A DNA stretch of 64,000 bases from Candidatus Raymondbacteria bacterium RIFOXYA2_FULL_49_16 (GCA_001789205.1 MFYT01000023.1:111911-175910); one strand, 5' to 3'; positions 52,765 to 62,233 are shown, counted from the first letter of the stretch. Program-made: numbers and translations. Notes: a model not told the origin generated them from the sequence alone.

Positions 52765-54438
52765 TTATTTTAACAGACAGACTTTTTTATTCACCATAGC
52801 ATTCCTAGTCTTCAATTGAACCAGATATATTCCGCTGGGCAGGGTAGAAGCGTTCCAGACTATGCCGGTTGGCAGCTGGCAACTGGCAACCGCCAATTTT
52901 TGAACTAGTTTGCCGTGGGCATTGTATATATCAATCTTCGCGTTCTCTCCGCCAGCTTCACCCGCCCGTCTAGACTCACTGGTGAAATAAAGCGAGCTGA
53001 TGACTATTTTTGCTGACGGATTAAACGGATTTGGGTTTACCTCAAGTGCAGCGTCTGCAAGGCCGCCTGCGACCTTCTTTTTTACGTTTGCATTTACAAC
53101 AAGGTCAATGCTGGCGGCATCGGCAACCGAGGGAATAGTGATAAGTCCCCACTGGTCCGCGGTTACCTGGGCTGCCGGGCTGTTGTTGATTGTCACGTCA
53201 TACGTTGTTCCTGGCGTGTGCACAAGGTTCTGAAGCCTGCGCAAGGTAACATCAGACGTGCCCGTACCGGTCAGCTTGATATGGTAGTGGTTTGCCTCGT
53301 CAGTAATGCTGTCCGGGTCCCAGCCATGGACTGAAAGATCGTTGAATTTGCCCGTTGCGCTGAAGTCCTGGAGCCCGTAATTCCGGTTGGTAAAAGCGGG
53401 ATAACTCACGTTTTTGCGGAAATTTCTCATGTACCGCCACATGATAAGTCCGCCGCCTTCTGAATGACCGCCTGAGATACGCTGGTATTGATACCCGCGT
53501 TTTGAAAGTTCCATTGAAGGCTGGAGGTTGTCTCCCTGGTGGTTCGGGTCGTCAACATTGCCGTTTGCGAAAAAGCAAAACGGGGTGGGGAAGGAGGGGT
53601 CCCGGTAGTTCCAATCATTACCGGTTTTCCCAAAATACCAGCCCAGATCGGTATAGAGAAAGGCGTGATATTCAGTGGCGCTCAAGGGCAGGTAGGTCTG
53701 GTCAGCATTGCCCTGTATCCATACGTTACTGTCCGCCTCGCAGTGGCGTGTGGGTGTATAGGTGTCGATACCGCCGATCATAGAGGCAAACGCGAGACAT
53801 CCCCTGTCGTCGGAGAAGAAATTGTTGTCCACGCCATAATACCGTGTCCAGCCCGCATGGCCATAATATGCGGCAAAGATTTCAGGGTGTTTTGTGCACA
53901 ATTGGTTTACCGCTGTGCCGCCAATACTGTGGCCATAGGCATAAATCCTATTCGTATCAATGGTGCATCCTGGGAAAACGCTGTCCACTAGGTTACCGTA
54001 TTTGACCTGGTTGATGACATCGATGACGCCTTTGTGGGTCCAGGGAACGGTCCATTTCTTGCCGTTGCCATCGGTCCATTTATTGCCCCAGTACCAGTTG
54101 CTCGTCTGTCCTGAAGGCATAATAACAAGGGTGATCCAGGGATCGTTACCTTCGTTCTCATAATTACGGAACCCTTCGGTCTGGTCAATGGTCCCACCCC
54201 ATTCAATGCACATGACCAGCAGCGGCAGGTTCTGGCGCGGTGCGGTATAACGGAAAAAAGCGCATTCGAGCGTGCCTGTTGAAGTGCTCGAGCCTGAATA
54301 AGTGGTGACGCTTCTGTTGACGGTTATTTTCTCTACAATGGACATTGAACCGCCGCCTGCGACTTCAATGATGTTGCGACTATAAGACACAGCAGCGAGA
54401 AGACACAACAGCAGAAGATTTGTAACGATGAATTTCAT
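52765..54438 (-). CDS. Secreted alpha/beta-hydrolase (esterase) with C-terminal sorting domain
   Basis: This 557-residue protein has a signal peptide (FIVTNLLLLCLLAAVSYS) and an alpha/beta-hydrolase domain with the nucleophile elbow YGHSIGGTAVNQLC and a possible catalytic-His segment RISGGHSEGGGLIMW. It ends in a sorting-type beta domain: NPNPFNPSAKIVISS, KIDIYNAHGKLVQKL and ASTLPSGIYLVQL. Such hydrolases are often feruloyl or acetyl-xylan esterases; the substrate is not proven. The sorting domain carries two unusual insertions, ESRRAGEAGGEN and ASCQLP, both encoded by repeat-like DNA. It lies 15 bases after the next upstream gene, so the three secreted-protein genes may form one operon. Confidence 0.85.
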   Translation of the reverse strand: MKFIVTNLLLLCLLAAVSYSRNIIEVAGGGSMSIVEKITVNRSVTTYSGSSTSTGTLECAFFRYTAPRQNLPLLVMCIEWGGTIDQTEGFRNYENEGNDPWITLVIMPSGQTSNWYWGNKWTDGNGKKWTVPWTHKGVIDVINQVKYGNLVDSVFPGCTIDTNRIYAYGHSIGGTAVNQLCTKHPEIFAAYYGHAGWTRYYGVDNNFFSDDRGCLAFASMIGGIDTYTPTRHCEADSNVWIQGNADQTYLPLSATEYHAFLYTDLGWYFGKTGNDWNYRDPSFPTPFCFFANGNVDDPNHQGDNLQPSMELSKRGYQYQRISGGHSEGGGLIMWRYMRNFRKNVSYPAFTNRNYGLQDFSATGKFNDLSVHGWDPDSITDEANHYHIKLTGTGTSDVTLRRLQNLVHTPGTTYDVTINNSPAAQVTADQWGLITIPSVADAASIDLVVNANVKKKVAGGLADAALEVNPNPFNPSAKIVISSLYFTSESRRAGEAGGENAKIDIYNAHGKLVQKLAVASCQLPTGIVWNASTLPSGIYLVQLKTRNAMVNKKVCLLK

Positions 54439-54453
54439 GTTTCTCCTTTACAT

Positions 54454-56430
54454 TTATTTAACCAAGGTTATCACTTTCGTCAGCACTTTTTCCCCTGTCC
54501 GTGCCTTGATGATATAAACGCCTGAAGGCTGTGCTGAAGCGTCCCAGATAAACGAATTACCCGCTTCGCCTGCGGCGACGCGAGGCGAGCGAATTACGAA
54601 TTTCAAATTACGGGTATTTTGTGATAGATCTGCGACTTGCTTGCCATTGATATCGAATATTTTCAGTTCAGGATTCGTAATTCGCTCGCTTCGCTTCGCA
54701 GGCGAAGCGGGTAATTGTGAAGTCGTAATTGTTATTGTTGTTACCGGATTAAACGGATTCGGATATACCATAATTTCCTGTTTTTTCCCGGCTCTGCCCG
54801 CAACCTCAATCGCTGCAGGGGTCTCTTTTATTCGATACGCATGGATCATGGGTTCGCCATTGTCCTGCACCCGCTGGACGTATATATACACCATCCGGGA
54901 AAGAGAATCAAAACAAGCGCCTTGTACGGGTCTGCTGCGTATGAACGTCTTTCCCGTGGGATAATTTATCGTCACAAATGAAGCGGGTTTAATGCTGTCC
55001 GGCCTTAAATTTCCAAGTGCCACGGCCCCCAGATCCTTGATATCATAAAAATACCAGCAATTCTGTGAATGACCGTCAGTGTTATATCCGCCATAATCAT
55101 AGCCAATGCGGCCCGTGACCTGCTCCACGAATGCGAGATACCCCTTCTTGTCCGGGAGGTCGATGAACACTCCGGCATGACAGATATCGTTATATGTCCA
55201 TTTCCCTTCCCATGGGCTGGGAGGAGCGTCGTCCCAATAGCCAACTACCGGCAGATACTTGCCGTCCCTGACGCTGGCTGAAGGGTCAGTATAGTTCATC
55301 ATTGCCACCAGGTCGAGGGTCGTATTCGCGGTATCGGGCCGTGCGATTGCCCCAAGCGCAGGACCCCTGCTTGCCGAGCCGCAGATGCTGTAATATCCGC
55401 CAAAGCCCATTGCCATGTCTCTACCGCCGGTGTAGGTGTCGGCAAAGTCCTTTGAGAGTTTCAAGGGGCCTCCCCAATAGCTTTTATACGGACCCTGGTT
55501 ACCGGGAATGTACCAATAATCGATATTTGTTTTGGTACCTCCTGGATTGAGCCGTGTGGCCATGAGCTGAGGAAAGCCGCTCGCCCCTCCAGCATAATAC
55601 GCATTGTAATGGCTCCAGTAAATAATACTCGAGCTGTCCTCATACCAAAAACCGCAGTTAGAACCGATGTTTTCTCCGCCAATGGTCCCATACGCCAATT
55701 CACCCCAGTCCTGCACCACTGAACCAGTATGTACCAGGGAATAATCACCATCCTCGATCTTTTCCAGTTCCGGGATGGTCATCTCATAGAGCCGGAAATT
55801 GTAGGTTCCTGTGCGCACCAGCAGGTTTTTTGTTCCACCCACGTCTTTGAGCGCCAGGCCGCTTTCCGTGTATTTGTCCTCTTGTCCTGGAATATTGGGC
55901 ACCTTGAAAGACCCCATGTATTCAAAATCAGAACTGTCGAGCAGGGAATCCTTGTGCAAAGGCGGAGGAGGCGGCGTTTCAAGGCGCTGTGAGACATAGA
56001 TGCTTTCGCCTGTGACAGTGTCCCCGAAAAAAGGCGTGGTGGTATCAAAGCTGCCCCCGCCGCCGAGCCATCGTTCGATCTGCCAGCCGAAATCATACGT
56101 TCCCGGTGAACTAGGGGCCTTGAGACGAGAATGGAAGGTGAAGGTATCACCCGGAGCAATGGCATTTCCCTGACCAAGGATAATGAACCATGTGCCCCAT
56201 GTCATAGTACATTTAGGGTTTTGCGAGACCAGAGTCACAGGCGTCTGTCCGCTGGAAGAACCCCAGGTGGTTGTGCCCGTGTTTTTCATGGAGATCCGTG
56301 CTTCAAACACTTCGTCGGTTATCAGGCTTTCAGGAATGACACAGCCGATATATTGGGCGTCTTCAGCGGCAGAAAGCCAGGATGCTAAAACGAGAAGGAA
56401 CATCGCGCTACCCGCATGGTTTTTAAACAT
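54454..56430 (-). CDS. Secreted protein with NBR1-like Ig domain and C-terminal sorting domain
   Basis: This 658-residue protein has a signal peptide (AMFLLVLASWLSAA). An Ig-like domain of the NBR1 type follows at about 25-155 (ARISMKNTGTTTWGSSSGQ, IAPGDTFTFHSRLKAPSSPG). The large middle (about 175-540) is rich in Trp, Tyr and Gly and could be a beta-propeller; I recognise no family. The C-terminal sorting domain (VYPNPFNPVTTITI, KIFDINGKQVADL, FIWDASAQPSGVY) contains two inserted segments encoded by inverted copies of one palindromic repeat. Its role is probably carbohydrate binding or degradation, judged only by its neighbours, two esterase-like genes. Confidence 0.82.
   Translation of the reverse strand: MFKNHAGSAMFLLVLASWLSAAEDAQYIGCVIPESLITDEVFEARISMKNTGTTTWGSSSGQTPVTLVSQNPKCTMTWGTWFIILGQGNAIAPGDTFTFHSRLKAPSSPGTYDFGWQIERWLGGGGSFDTTTPFFGDTVTGESIYVSQRLETPPPPPLHKDSLLDSSDFEYMGSFKVPNIPGQEDKYTESGLALKDVGGTKNLLVRTGTYNFRLYEMTIPELEKIEDGDYSLVHTGSVVQDWGELAYGTIGGENIGSNCGFWYEDSSSIIYWSHYNAYYAGGASGFPQLMATRLNPGGTKTNIDYWYIPGNQGPYKSYWGGPLKLSKDFADTYTGGRDMAMGFGGYYSICGSASRGPALGAIARPDTANTTLDLVAMMNYTDPSASVRDGKYLPVVGYWDDAPPSPWEGKWTYNDICHAGVFIDLPDKKGYLAFVEQVTGRIGYDYGGYNTDGHSQNCWYFYDIKDLGAVALGNLRPDSIKPASFVTINYPTGKTFIRSRPVQGACFDSLSRMVYIYVQRVQDNGEPMIHAYRIKETPAAIEVAGRAGKKQEIMVYPNPFNPVTTITITTSQLPASPAKRSERITNPELKIFDINGKQVADLSQNTRNLKFVIRSPRVAAGEAGNSFIWDASAQPSGVYIIKARTGEKVLTKVITLVK
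54555..54716. repeat. Pair of inverted palindromic repeats in a sorting-domain gene
   Basis: Copy one (54555-54601) and copy two (54673-54716) are near-identical reverse complements apart from a 3-base indel and a few substitutions. Copy two contains a perfect palindrome, cgcttcgc-ag-gcgaagcg (54688-54705). Both copies are read through as protein: SPAKRSERIT from one and RSPRVAAGEAGN from the other. Confidence 0.85.
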
Positions 56431-56487
56431 TACGCGCTCCTATGTTAAACAGTCAATTTTTATTAAAAACAATGTTATGTGAAACGG

Positions 56488-58158
56488 TTATCTCATGAGA
56501 GAGATGCGCTGCGAAAGGTTCCTGGTTCCCGCCTGTACCCGGACACAATATATACCCGATGGCCTGTTGCCCGCGTTCCAGGTCCCAAGACCATTGCGTA
56601 AGGGTATCGTGGCGATGCGCCTGCCCGACAGATCGTACACCGCGGCCTGTAGGAGCGACACACGCAACGCGCCCGCTGAGATCGTCACTTCAGGATTGAA
56701 TGGATTTGGCTTTGCCGAGAGCCATGCGTCATGTTCTATTCCTTTGGAGATCAGCGTCCCTGAGGGTATATCAGGTTCGATAATGATCTTGCTGCCCGCT
56801 GCCACACCAGTGATGGTCAGCGCACTGTTTTCATCAGCGGTCACCGCTGTCCCTTCCCCGTTTTTTGTACCTATCCAGTAATGGAATGCCTTGCCCGGGG
56901 TAATGATAAACTGCTGCAGTCTCCGAGGTGTTATATCCACGGTCCCGCTTGTGCCGGTCAATTGGACCTCGTAATAATCCGCCTGGTCCACAATCGATGA
57001 GGGACGCCAGCCTATACCATCGAGATAGTTGAAGCCCGTTGCCGTGTTGGTTGAATTGTTCGTAAGGGCAAGATAGCTCTGGTTTTTGCGAAAATTCAGC
57101 ATCCAGCTTGTACGTGTTCCATTCGCGTCTGAATGCTCCCCGGTATGACGGTAATATGTGCAACCGTATTTGAGTGAATCGAGCACAGAATGAATCCTGT
57201 CCGCGGAGGCGATATTAACCGCATCATCGCTGGTCCCATGGATCATGCACACATAGGGCGGCTCATATGCGCGGACATGGCCGGTCATGTTCTCCCATGA
57301 AACGCCTTTGTGGTCCCGGACAAACCAGCTCATGTCCGTATAGTCGCGCGCAACATATTGGTTGCCGTCAATACCATGGCATTGCTCTCCTGATATCCCT
57401 ACCTTTGTGTTAAATCCATCGGTAAAAGCTCCACAGGGGCCCTTGAAATCAGCAAAACCCGCATGGCATTGGATTGCGGCAAAAATATCGGGAAATTTAA
57501 TACCTAACCTATATGCGCCTGTACCGCCCATACTATGGCCGCGTAAATAAACCCGATTCACATCAACCTGTTTGCCATTAAGTTCCGTATTTCCGGCATT
57601 GGCCAGCAGTTGACAGGCATCGGTGGTCCGTTGCCGGATTATTCTTATGACAGCCTCTTCGGCCCATGGTGTTGGTACGCCGCTTATATTGCTGCCCCAC
57701 CACCAGGTGCCTGAATTATTTCCTGAAATATTGATGGAAAAGGTGAGGCTGATGACACGCATAGCGGCTGGAGCGTTTCCCAGATACGTATTCCCGCTTT
57801 CGAACAGTTGATCAAGCGTGGTATAGTCTGTCCAGCAATGAACACCGGCCATCAGAGGTATGGAATCTGGGACCGGAAGCGTGTTGTCCGGGATATTATT
57901 ATACCAATAGAGCCGCCAATAGATGGTCTGGGTGGAGTTGTCGGCAAGCGTAATGACCGTATCGCCGGTCACAGTAGTCGCGGAATAGGCGCGGCCCAAT
58001 GACCCATCAATATAGCGGCCATCGTACTGATCGTATGTTGTGCAATCACGGAACCAGATATTTGAAGTAATGTCCCATTTACCTCCAATACATGTTTGAC
58101 TAAAGCTAATGGAAAAAATCAGTAATGTGTTAATAAATAATAGATTAAACATTTTCAC
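56488..58158 (-). CDS. Secreted alpha/beta-hydrolase (esterase) with C-terminal sorting domain
   Basis: This 556-residue protein has a signal peptide (LLFINTLLIFSISFS) and an alpha/beta-hydrolase domain with nucleophile elbow LRGHSMGGTGAYRLG, YVCMIHGTSDDAVNIAS as the probable acid region and RHTGEHSDANGTRTSW as the His region. The C-terminal sorting domain (AKPNPFNPEVTISA, AAVYDLSGRRIATI, NAGNRPSGIYCVRV) lacks the insertions seen in its two neighbours. It resembles the esterase at 52765 in build. A good sigma54 promoter lies 76 bases upstream, and it is the first gene of the three-gene secreted cluster. Confidence 0.87.
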   Translation of the reverse strand: MKMFNLLFINTLLIFSISFSQTCIGGKWDITSNIWFRDCTTYDQYDGRYIDGSLGRAYSATTVTGDTVITLADNSTQTIYWRLYWYNNIPDNTLPVPDSIPLMAGVHCWTDYTTLDQLFESGNTYLGNAPAAMRVISLTFSINISGNNSGTWWWGSNISGVPTPWAEEAVIRIIRQRTTDACQLLANAGNTELNGKQVDVNRVYLRGHSMGGTGAYRLGIKFPDIFAAIQCHAGFADFKGPCGAFTDGFNTKVGISGEQCHGIDGNQYVARDYTDMSWFVRDHKGVSWENMTGHVRAYEPPYVCMIHGTSDDAVNIASADRIHSVLDSLKYGCTYYRHTGEHSDANGTRTSWMLNFRKNQSYLALTNNSTNTATGFNYLDGIGWRPSSIVDQADYYEVQLTGTSGTVDITPRRLQQFIITPGKAFHYWIGTKNGEGTAVTADENSALTITGVAAGSKIIIEPDIPSGTLISKGIEHDAWLSAKPNPFNPEVTISAGALRVSLLQAAVYDLSGRRIATIPLRNGLGTWNAGNRPSGIYCVRVQAGTRNLSQRISLMR

Positions 58159-58233
58159 TAGAAAAATCCCCCTGCATTAAATTTAGAAGTAAAAATAATT
58201 GGGTATTTTGATATACCCCCCGTAAAAATTATC

Positions 58234-58247
58234 GCAAATTATATTCC
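58234..58247 (-). promoter_or_regulatory. Sigma54 (-24/-12) promoter for the secreted-protein cluster
   Basis: Read on the minus strand the site is TGGAATATAATTTGCG: GG at 58247-58246 and GC at 58235-58234 with exactly ten bases between, matching TGGCAC-N5-TTGC well in the invariant positions. It points to the esterase gene starting at 58158. The divergent neighbour encodes a sigma54 activator, which strengthens the call. Confidence 0.72.
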
Positions 58248-58371
58248 ATATAAGATAAAAAATTATAATGCAATATGGTTAAACGTGTTAGTTGTTTATA
58301 TTTCAAATTTAACAATTAATAGTGATATTAAATAGTTGAAATATTATATAAAATATCATATATTGATCACC

Positions 58372-60861
58372 ATGAAATCTAATGTATTTATCAGCGATGC
58401 AATGGTAGAAATTCTAAACGCGAGTCAGCATGCGTATTTTGCTGTTGATAAAAATGAGAAATTTATCTGGATATCAGACCACTTTAAAAAAATGTCGGGT
58501 TACTCGCTTTCGGACCTGAAAGACACTGGAATGTGGATGATCTTTACCCAGATTGGCAGGGGTTCCCGGCTAAGTAACCTGCGGTGCAGGTTGCGGCCAA
58601 ACCCGCACAATCCAGAGCAGGGAGTGGTGCCACATTTAAACGCGGTGGATTCTGAACGAGAAGGCATACATATAGACCTAAAATGCATAAAGAAGGAAAA
58701 CAGCCTTTACCTCTATTCTGTGGCTCATTTTCCCCATGCGATCAGTAAAACGCACCTTTTTTACCACAAGGAACTCTTTGCGGTCCTGGACCAGGACCTC
58801 TGTTTTGAAGAATTCGGCACCATGTTGTACGCCAAGCTCATGAGATTATATGGGAATATGGAGCTGCGCGGCAAACGGCTGCAAGACCTGATTGAACCAG
58901 GTGATTTCAGGGAATGGCGGGCGTCAAAGGAACGGCTTGAAAAATATGCAACAAGTCAATATGAACGGAATGACAATACCTGGGAACGCATTTTTGACTC
59001 TGACACGCAGGGTTTCCCTTCTTTTTTTAAAAAACCTGATACCTCCTGGAAGATTATGGACCGGGAAATATCCGTGTACAACTCGCAAACAGGGCCAGTG
59101 GAAAAATACCTGACCGCATGCCGCGACTTTGACTTCTTCAAGGAGGATATACGCGTTGAGTATTCCATTGAACAGGGACGGGGCGGTGTTTTCTTTTGCG
59201 GGACCGACAATCCTGACCTTTCGCCCGACGAGAACGGCTATCTGGTTTTCTTCGACAAAGGCATGGTGAATATCAAGCGCAACGGTAATACAGTGGATTT
59301 CCTGAAGGCTGGGGCGGGTTTGCATACAATACGCATTACAAAAAGCGGTTCAGTCATTGTTGTTCAGGCCGGCGATACCCTGATCGCCCACCATATCGAT
59401 GAGCTTCCCTTCTATGAAGATCCAAATACGCTCAACCGGTTCGGCCTTTTTACCTGGTTCAGCGAGGTCTTTTCCTCTCTGAGGATATATGTGCGGAAAA
59501 CGGGCTTTAATTATGACAAACTCAAGGAATTCCGCAAACTCGTGAGGTTCAGAAAAGACCCGGCCCGTTCCTATGAAATGCGGATATCGGCCGGCGAATT
59601 CATCGGGGAAATGAAGAACCTGCTCTTTATGCGCGAAATCAATGAGCTTATCAGGACCGAGGAGCGCATGATCGGGTACAAGCGGGAACTGGACAGGGTC
59701 CTTTTACAGTTGAGCGCAGCCCAAGAAGGGTTCCACGGGCTTATCGGCGATTCGCCAGCCATGTGCCAAGTCATCGAGGTGGTGAAAACCGTGGCAACGA
59801 CCAACGCCTCAGTGCTTGTTCTTGGTGAAACAGGGACAGGCAAGGACCTGGTGGCGCGCGCCATACATGCCGAAAGCGGCCGGTCAGGACAATTCATCAA
59901 ACTCGATTGCGCCTCATTGCCGCTCAGCCTCATAGAGAGCGAACTTTTCGGACATGAAAAAGGCGCGTTCACGGGCGCGGACCAGCGCAAACCAGGCAGA
60001 TTTGAACTGGCTGACAAAGGCACGCTTTTTTTGGATGAAATAGGCAACCTCTCTCCGGAACTTCAGATGAAGCTCCTGCGGTTTCTCCAGGACCATGAGT
60101 TCGAGCGCCTGGGCGGCAAGGAGACCCTTCGGTCTGATGTCCGGATCATTGCCGCGACAAACGTTGACTTGGACAAGGAGGTGGCGACAGGCAGGTTCAG
60201 GGCGGACCTCTATTTCCGGATAAAAGTGGTGAGTGTCGAGATCCCGCCGTTACGCGAGCGCCTGATGGATATTTATCCCATAGTAAATCATCTGATCGCG
60301 GCATTCGCTCATGCCGCCAATGTGCCTGCGCCGCTCATTCATAACGAAGTCTATCCCTTTCTGCTGAATTATCAGTGGCCGGGCAATGTCCGTGAGCTAA
60401 AAAACGTATTGGAGCAGGTCATTGTCCTCAACCGGGCGCGGACCATCACCGTGAATCTTTTTCCCAGGCACATGCGCCCGCAATCCCCGGATGAGCAATT
60501 GCATTCAGGAGGAATAGCGCCCCGTCACAAAAGATTATACCGGAATAAGGGTGCGTTTTTAAAGGCGTTTGATGAATGCAAGGGCAAGCCGTATAAGATC
60601 GCTTCACATTTTGGCTGTTCGTACAACACGGTCATGCAGTATATGGCCGCATTCGGTTTGGCCAAGCCCTGGGAGGTTTCACTGCAGGAAGCGCTGGACA
60701 GCCTGGGGAAGGCCCCATTTACCATAGAGCAGTTCAGGACGCGGATGAACGTTTCGCTGCCTACGGCGCGCAGATACCTTGATGAATTGAACGGCATGCA
60801 AAGAGTGGAGCGGCGAAAGAGCGGCCATAGCGTTTGTTTTCAAGTGTGCGAAGCCGGATGA
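58372..60861 (+). CDS. Sigma54-dependent transcriptional activator with PAS and jelly-roll-like sensor
   Basis: The ATG at 58372 (MKSNVFISDAMVEI) is preferred; an in-frame ATG at 58336 would add 12 residues. The 829-residue protein has an N-terminal PAS-like domain (NASQHAYFAVDKNEKFIWIS, about 15-75). At about 245-380 is an all-beta segment (GGVFFCGTDNPDLSPDENGY, AGAGLHTIRITKSGSVIVVQ) that looks like a LamG/concanavalin-type jelly roll. The AAA+ core follows, with GETGTGKD near 485 and the sigma54-contact loop GAFTGA near 532. A Fis-type helix-turn-helix (HFGCSYNTVMQYMAAFG) and a second small winged-helix-like end (LPTARRYLDELNGMQRV) close it. It probably activates the divergent esterase cluster. 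Confidence 0.9.
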   Translation: MKSNVFISDAMVEILNASQHAYFAVDKNEKFIWISDHFKKMSGYSLSDLKDTGMWMIFTQIGRGSRLSNLRCRLRPNPHNPEQGVVPHLNAVDSEREGIHIDLKCIKKENSLYLYSVAHFPHAISKTHLFYHKELFAVLDQDLCFEEFGTMLYAKLMRLYGNMELRGKRLQDLIEPGDFREWRASKERLEKYATSQYERNDNTWERIFDSDTQGFPSFFKKPDTSWKIMDREISVYNSQTGPVEKYLTACRDFDFFKEDIRVEYSIEQGRGGVFFCGTDNPDLSPDENGYLVFFDKGMVNIKRNGNTVDFLKAGAGLHTIRITKSGSVIVVQAGDTLIAHHIDELPFYEDPNTLNRFGLFTWFSEVFSSLRIYVRKTGFNYDKLKEFRKLVRFRKDPARSYEMRISAGEFIGEMKNLLFMREINELIRTEERMIGYKRELDRVLLQLSAAQEGFHGLIGDSPAMCQVIEVVKTVATTNASVLVLGETGTGKDLVARAIHAESGRSGQFIKLDCASLPLSLIESELFGHEKGAFTGADQRKPGRFELADKGTLFLDEIGNLSPELQMKLLRFLQDHEFERLGGKETLRSDVRIIAATNVDLDKEVATGRFRADLYFRIKVVSVEIPPLRERLMDIYPIVNHLIAAFAHAANVPAPLIHNEVYPFLLNYQWPGNVRELKNVLEQVIVLNRARTITVNLFPRHMRPQSPDEQLHSGGIAPRHKRLYRNKGAFLKAFDECKGKPYKIASHFGCSYNTVMQYMAAFGLAKPWEVSLQEALDSLGKAPFTIEQFRTRMNVSLPTARRYLDELNGMQRVERRKSGHSVCFQVCEAG

Positions 60862-60894
60862 GTTTTATATATTTTCAGCCGCTAAAGGATCTAC

Positions 60895-61887
60895 ATGAAA
60901 TACACCCCGTCTCTTAAACGTTATGATGCCATGCTGTACCGTTGCTGCGGAAAGAGCGGCCTTAAACTTCCCGCTATTTCCCTGGGCCTCTGGCACAACT
61001 TCGGCGATGTTGATGATTTTGAGAATGCGAAAAAAATGATTTTCCGTGCTTTTGACCTTGGCATAACCCATTTTGACCTTGCGAATAACTATGGTCCGTT
61101 GCCAGGCTCGGCTGAAAAGAATTTCGGCAAGATACTCAACGGCCATATGAAGACGTACCGGGATGAAATGGTCGTCTCAACAAAAGCCGGATACCATATG
61201 TGGAAAGGCCCGTATGGCGAATGGGGAAGCCGCAAATACCTGCTTTCAAGCCTTGACCAGAGCTTGTCACGAATGGGATTGCCCTATGTTGATATTTTTT
61301 ATTCGCATCGGTTCGATCCTGATACCCCGCTTGAGGAAACAATGGGGGCCCTGGTTTCGGCCATACAACAGGGCAAGGCGCTGTATGCGGGGATTTCGAA
61401 TTATTCTGCCAGCGATACGGCGCGCGCAGCCAAAATACTGCGTTCCATGGGCGTTCCCTTGCTCATTCACCAGCCCAAATATTCCATGATGAACCGGTGG
61501 ATAGAGAATGGACTTACGGATGTCCTGCAGAAAATGGGCATAGGTTGCATTCCCTTTTCGCCGCTTGCACAAGGCTTACTTACCGACCGTTATCTCAAGG
61601 GAATCCCGAGGAATTCCCGTGCCGCCAAGCCGCACGGGTTTCTGAAAAAAGAGACTGTTACACCGGAAATTCGTGCAAAGATCAGGCGGTTTGGGGTATT
61701 GGCCCAAAAACGGGGCCAGACCATTGCCGAGACCGCGCTGGCCTGGGTACTCAGGCTAGCGACAACAACATCGGTCCTGATCGGCGCAAGTTCAGCTAAA
61801 CAGATCGATGATAATGTTGGTGCGCTCAGGAACATTTCATTTTTAGCCGGGGAACTAGCGGAGATAGACCGATTGTTTCCCGCATAG
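60895..61887 (+). CDS. Aldo/keto reductase, YghZ-like
   Basis: This 330-residue enzyme resembles YghZ/L-glyceraldehyde-3-phosphate reductases. It has MLYRCCGKSGLKLPAISLGL, FDLANNYGPLPGSAEKNFG (catalytic Asp and Tyr), VVSTKAGYHMWKGPYGEWGS (Lys), FYSHRFDPDTPLEETMGAL (His) and ATTTSVLIGASSAKQIDDNV. YghZ-type enzymes reduce small aldehydes including methylglyoxal with NADPH. It starts 34 bases after the sigma54 activator and may share its transcript. It is unlike the aldo/keto reductase at 12963 in the loop after the Asp/Tyr motif. Confidence 0.92.
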   Translation: MKYTPSLKRYDAMLYRCCGKSGLKLPAISLGLWHNFGDVDDFENAKKMIFRAFDLGITHFDLANNYGPLPGSAEKNFGKILNGHMKTYRDEMVVSTKAGYHMWKGPYGEWGSRKYLLSSLDQSLSRMGLPYVDIFYSHRFDPDTPLEETMGALVSAIQQGKALYAGISNYSASDTARAAKILRSMGVPLLIHQPKYSMMNRWIENGLTDVLQKMGIGCIPFSPLAQGLLTDRYLKGIPRNSRAAKPHGFLKKETVTPEIRAKIRRFGVLAQKRGQTIAETALAWVLRLATTTSVLIGASSAKQIDDNVGALRNISFLAGELAEIDRLFPA

Positions 61888-62008
61888 CGAATACCCTTTC
61901 GCGATCATTATCATGTATTGTTGCGGTATGGAAAGAAACAGATCCGGAGGACGGCTTCTTGATCACGGCATATTTTACCTGTCAGCCGGCAAAATGGAGG
62001 AATATCAT

Positions 62009-62233
62009 ATGGAAACGATAAAATTCATGGAAGACACAAAGCATGTGAATCTTGAATATGATGAAGATGCTGATACGCTTTATCTGAGTGTAGGCGAACC
62101 GCGTGAGGCCATGGGTCTGGATGTTGGCGAGGGAACGGTTGTGCGGTATGATGAGAAGACCAGGGAAGTGGTCGGCCTGACACTGGGGGGTTTAAGAAGC
62201 CGTTTTGTGAAGGAACTCAAGCAGGCAGGATAA
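62009..62233 (+). CDS. DUF2283-family small protein
   Basis: The ATG at 62009 has ggagg eight bases upstream and is chosen over one at 61913, whose extra 32 residues look non-coding. The 74-residue product (NLEYDEDADTLYLSVGEPRE, GLDVGEGTVVRYDEKTREVV, GLTLGGLRSRF) has the YD.eaDaLYi...G... pattern of DUF2283. These small beta proteins are often found beside DUF4258 toxins and in variable regions; no activity is known. The orphan Rhs tip follows with no gap. Confidence 0.88.
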   Translation: METIKFMEDTKHVNLEYDEDADTLYLSVGEPREAMGLDVGEGTVVRYDEKTREVVGLTLGGLRSRFVKELKQAG

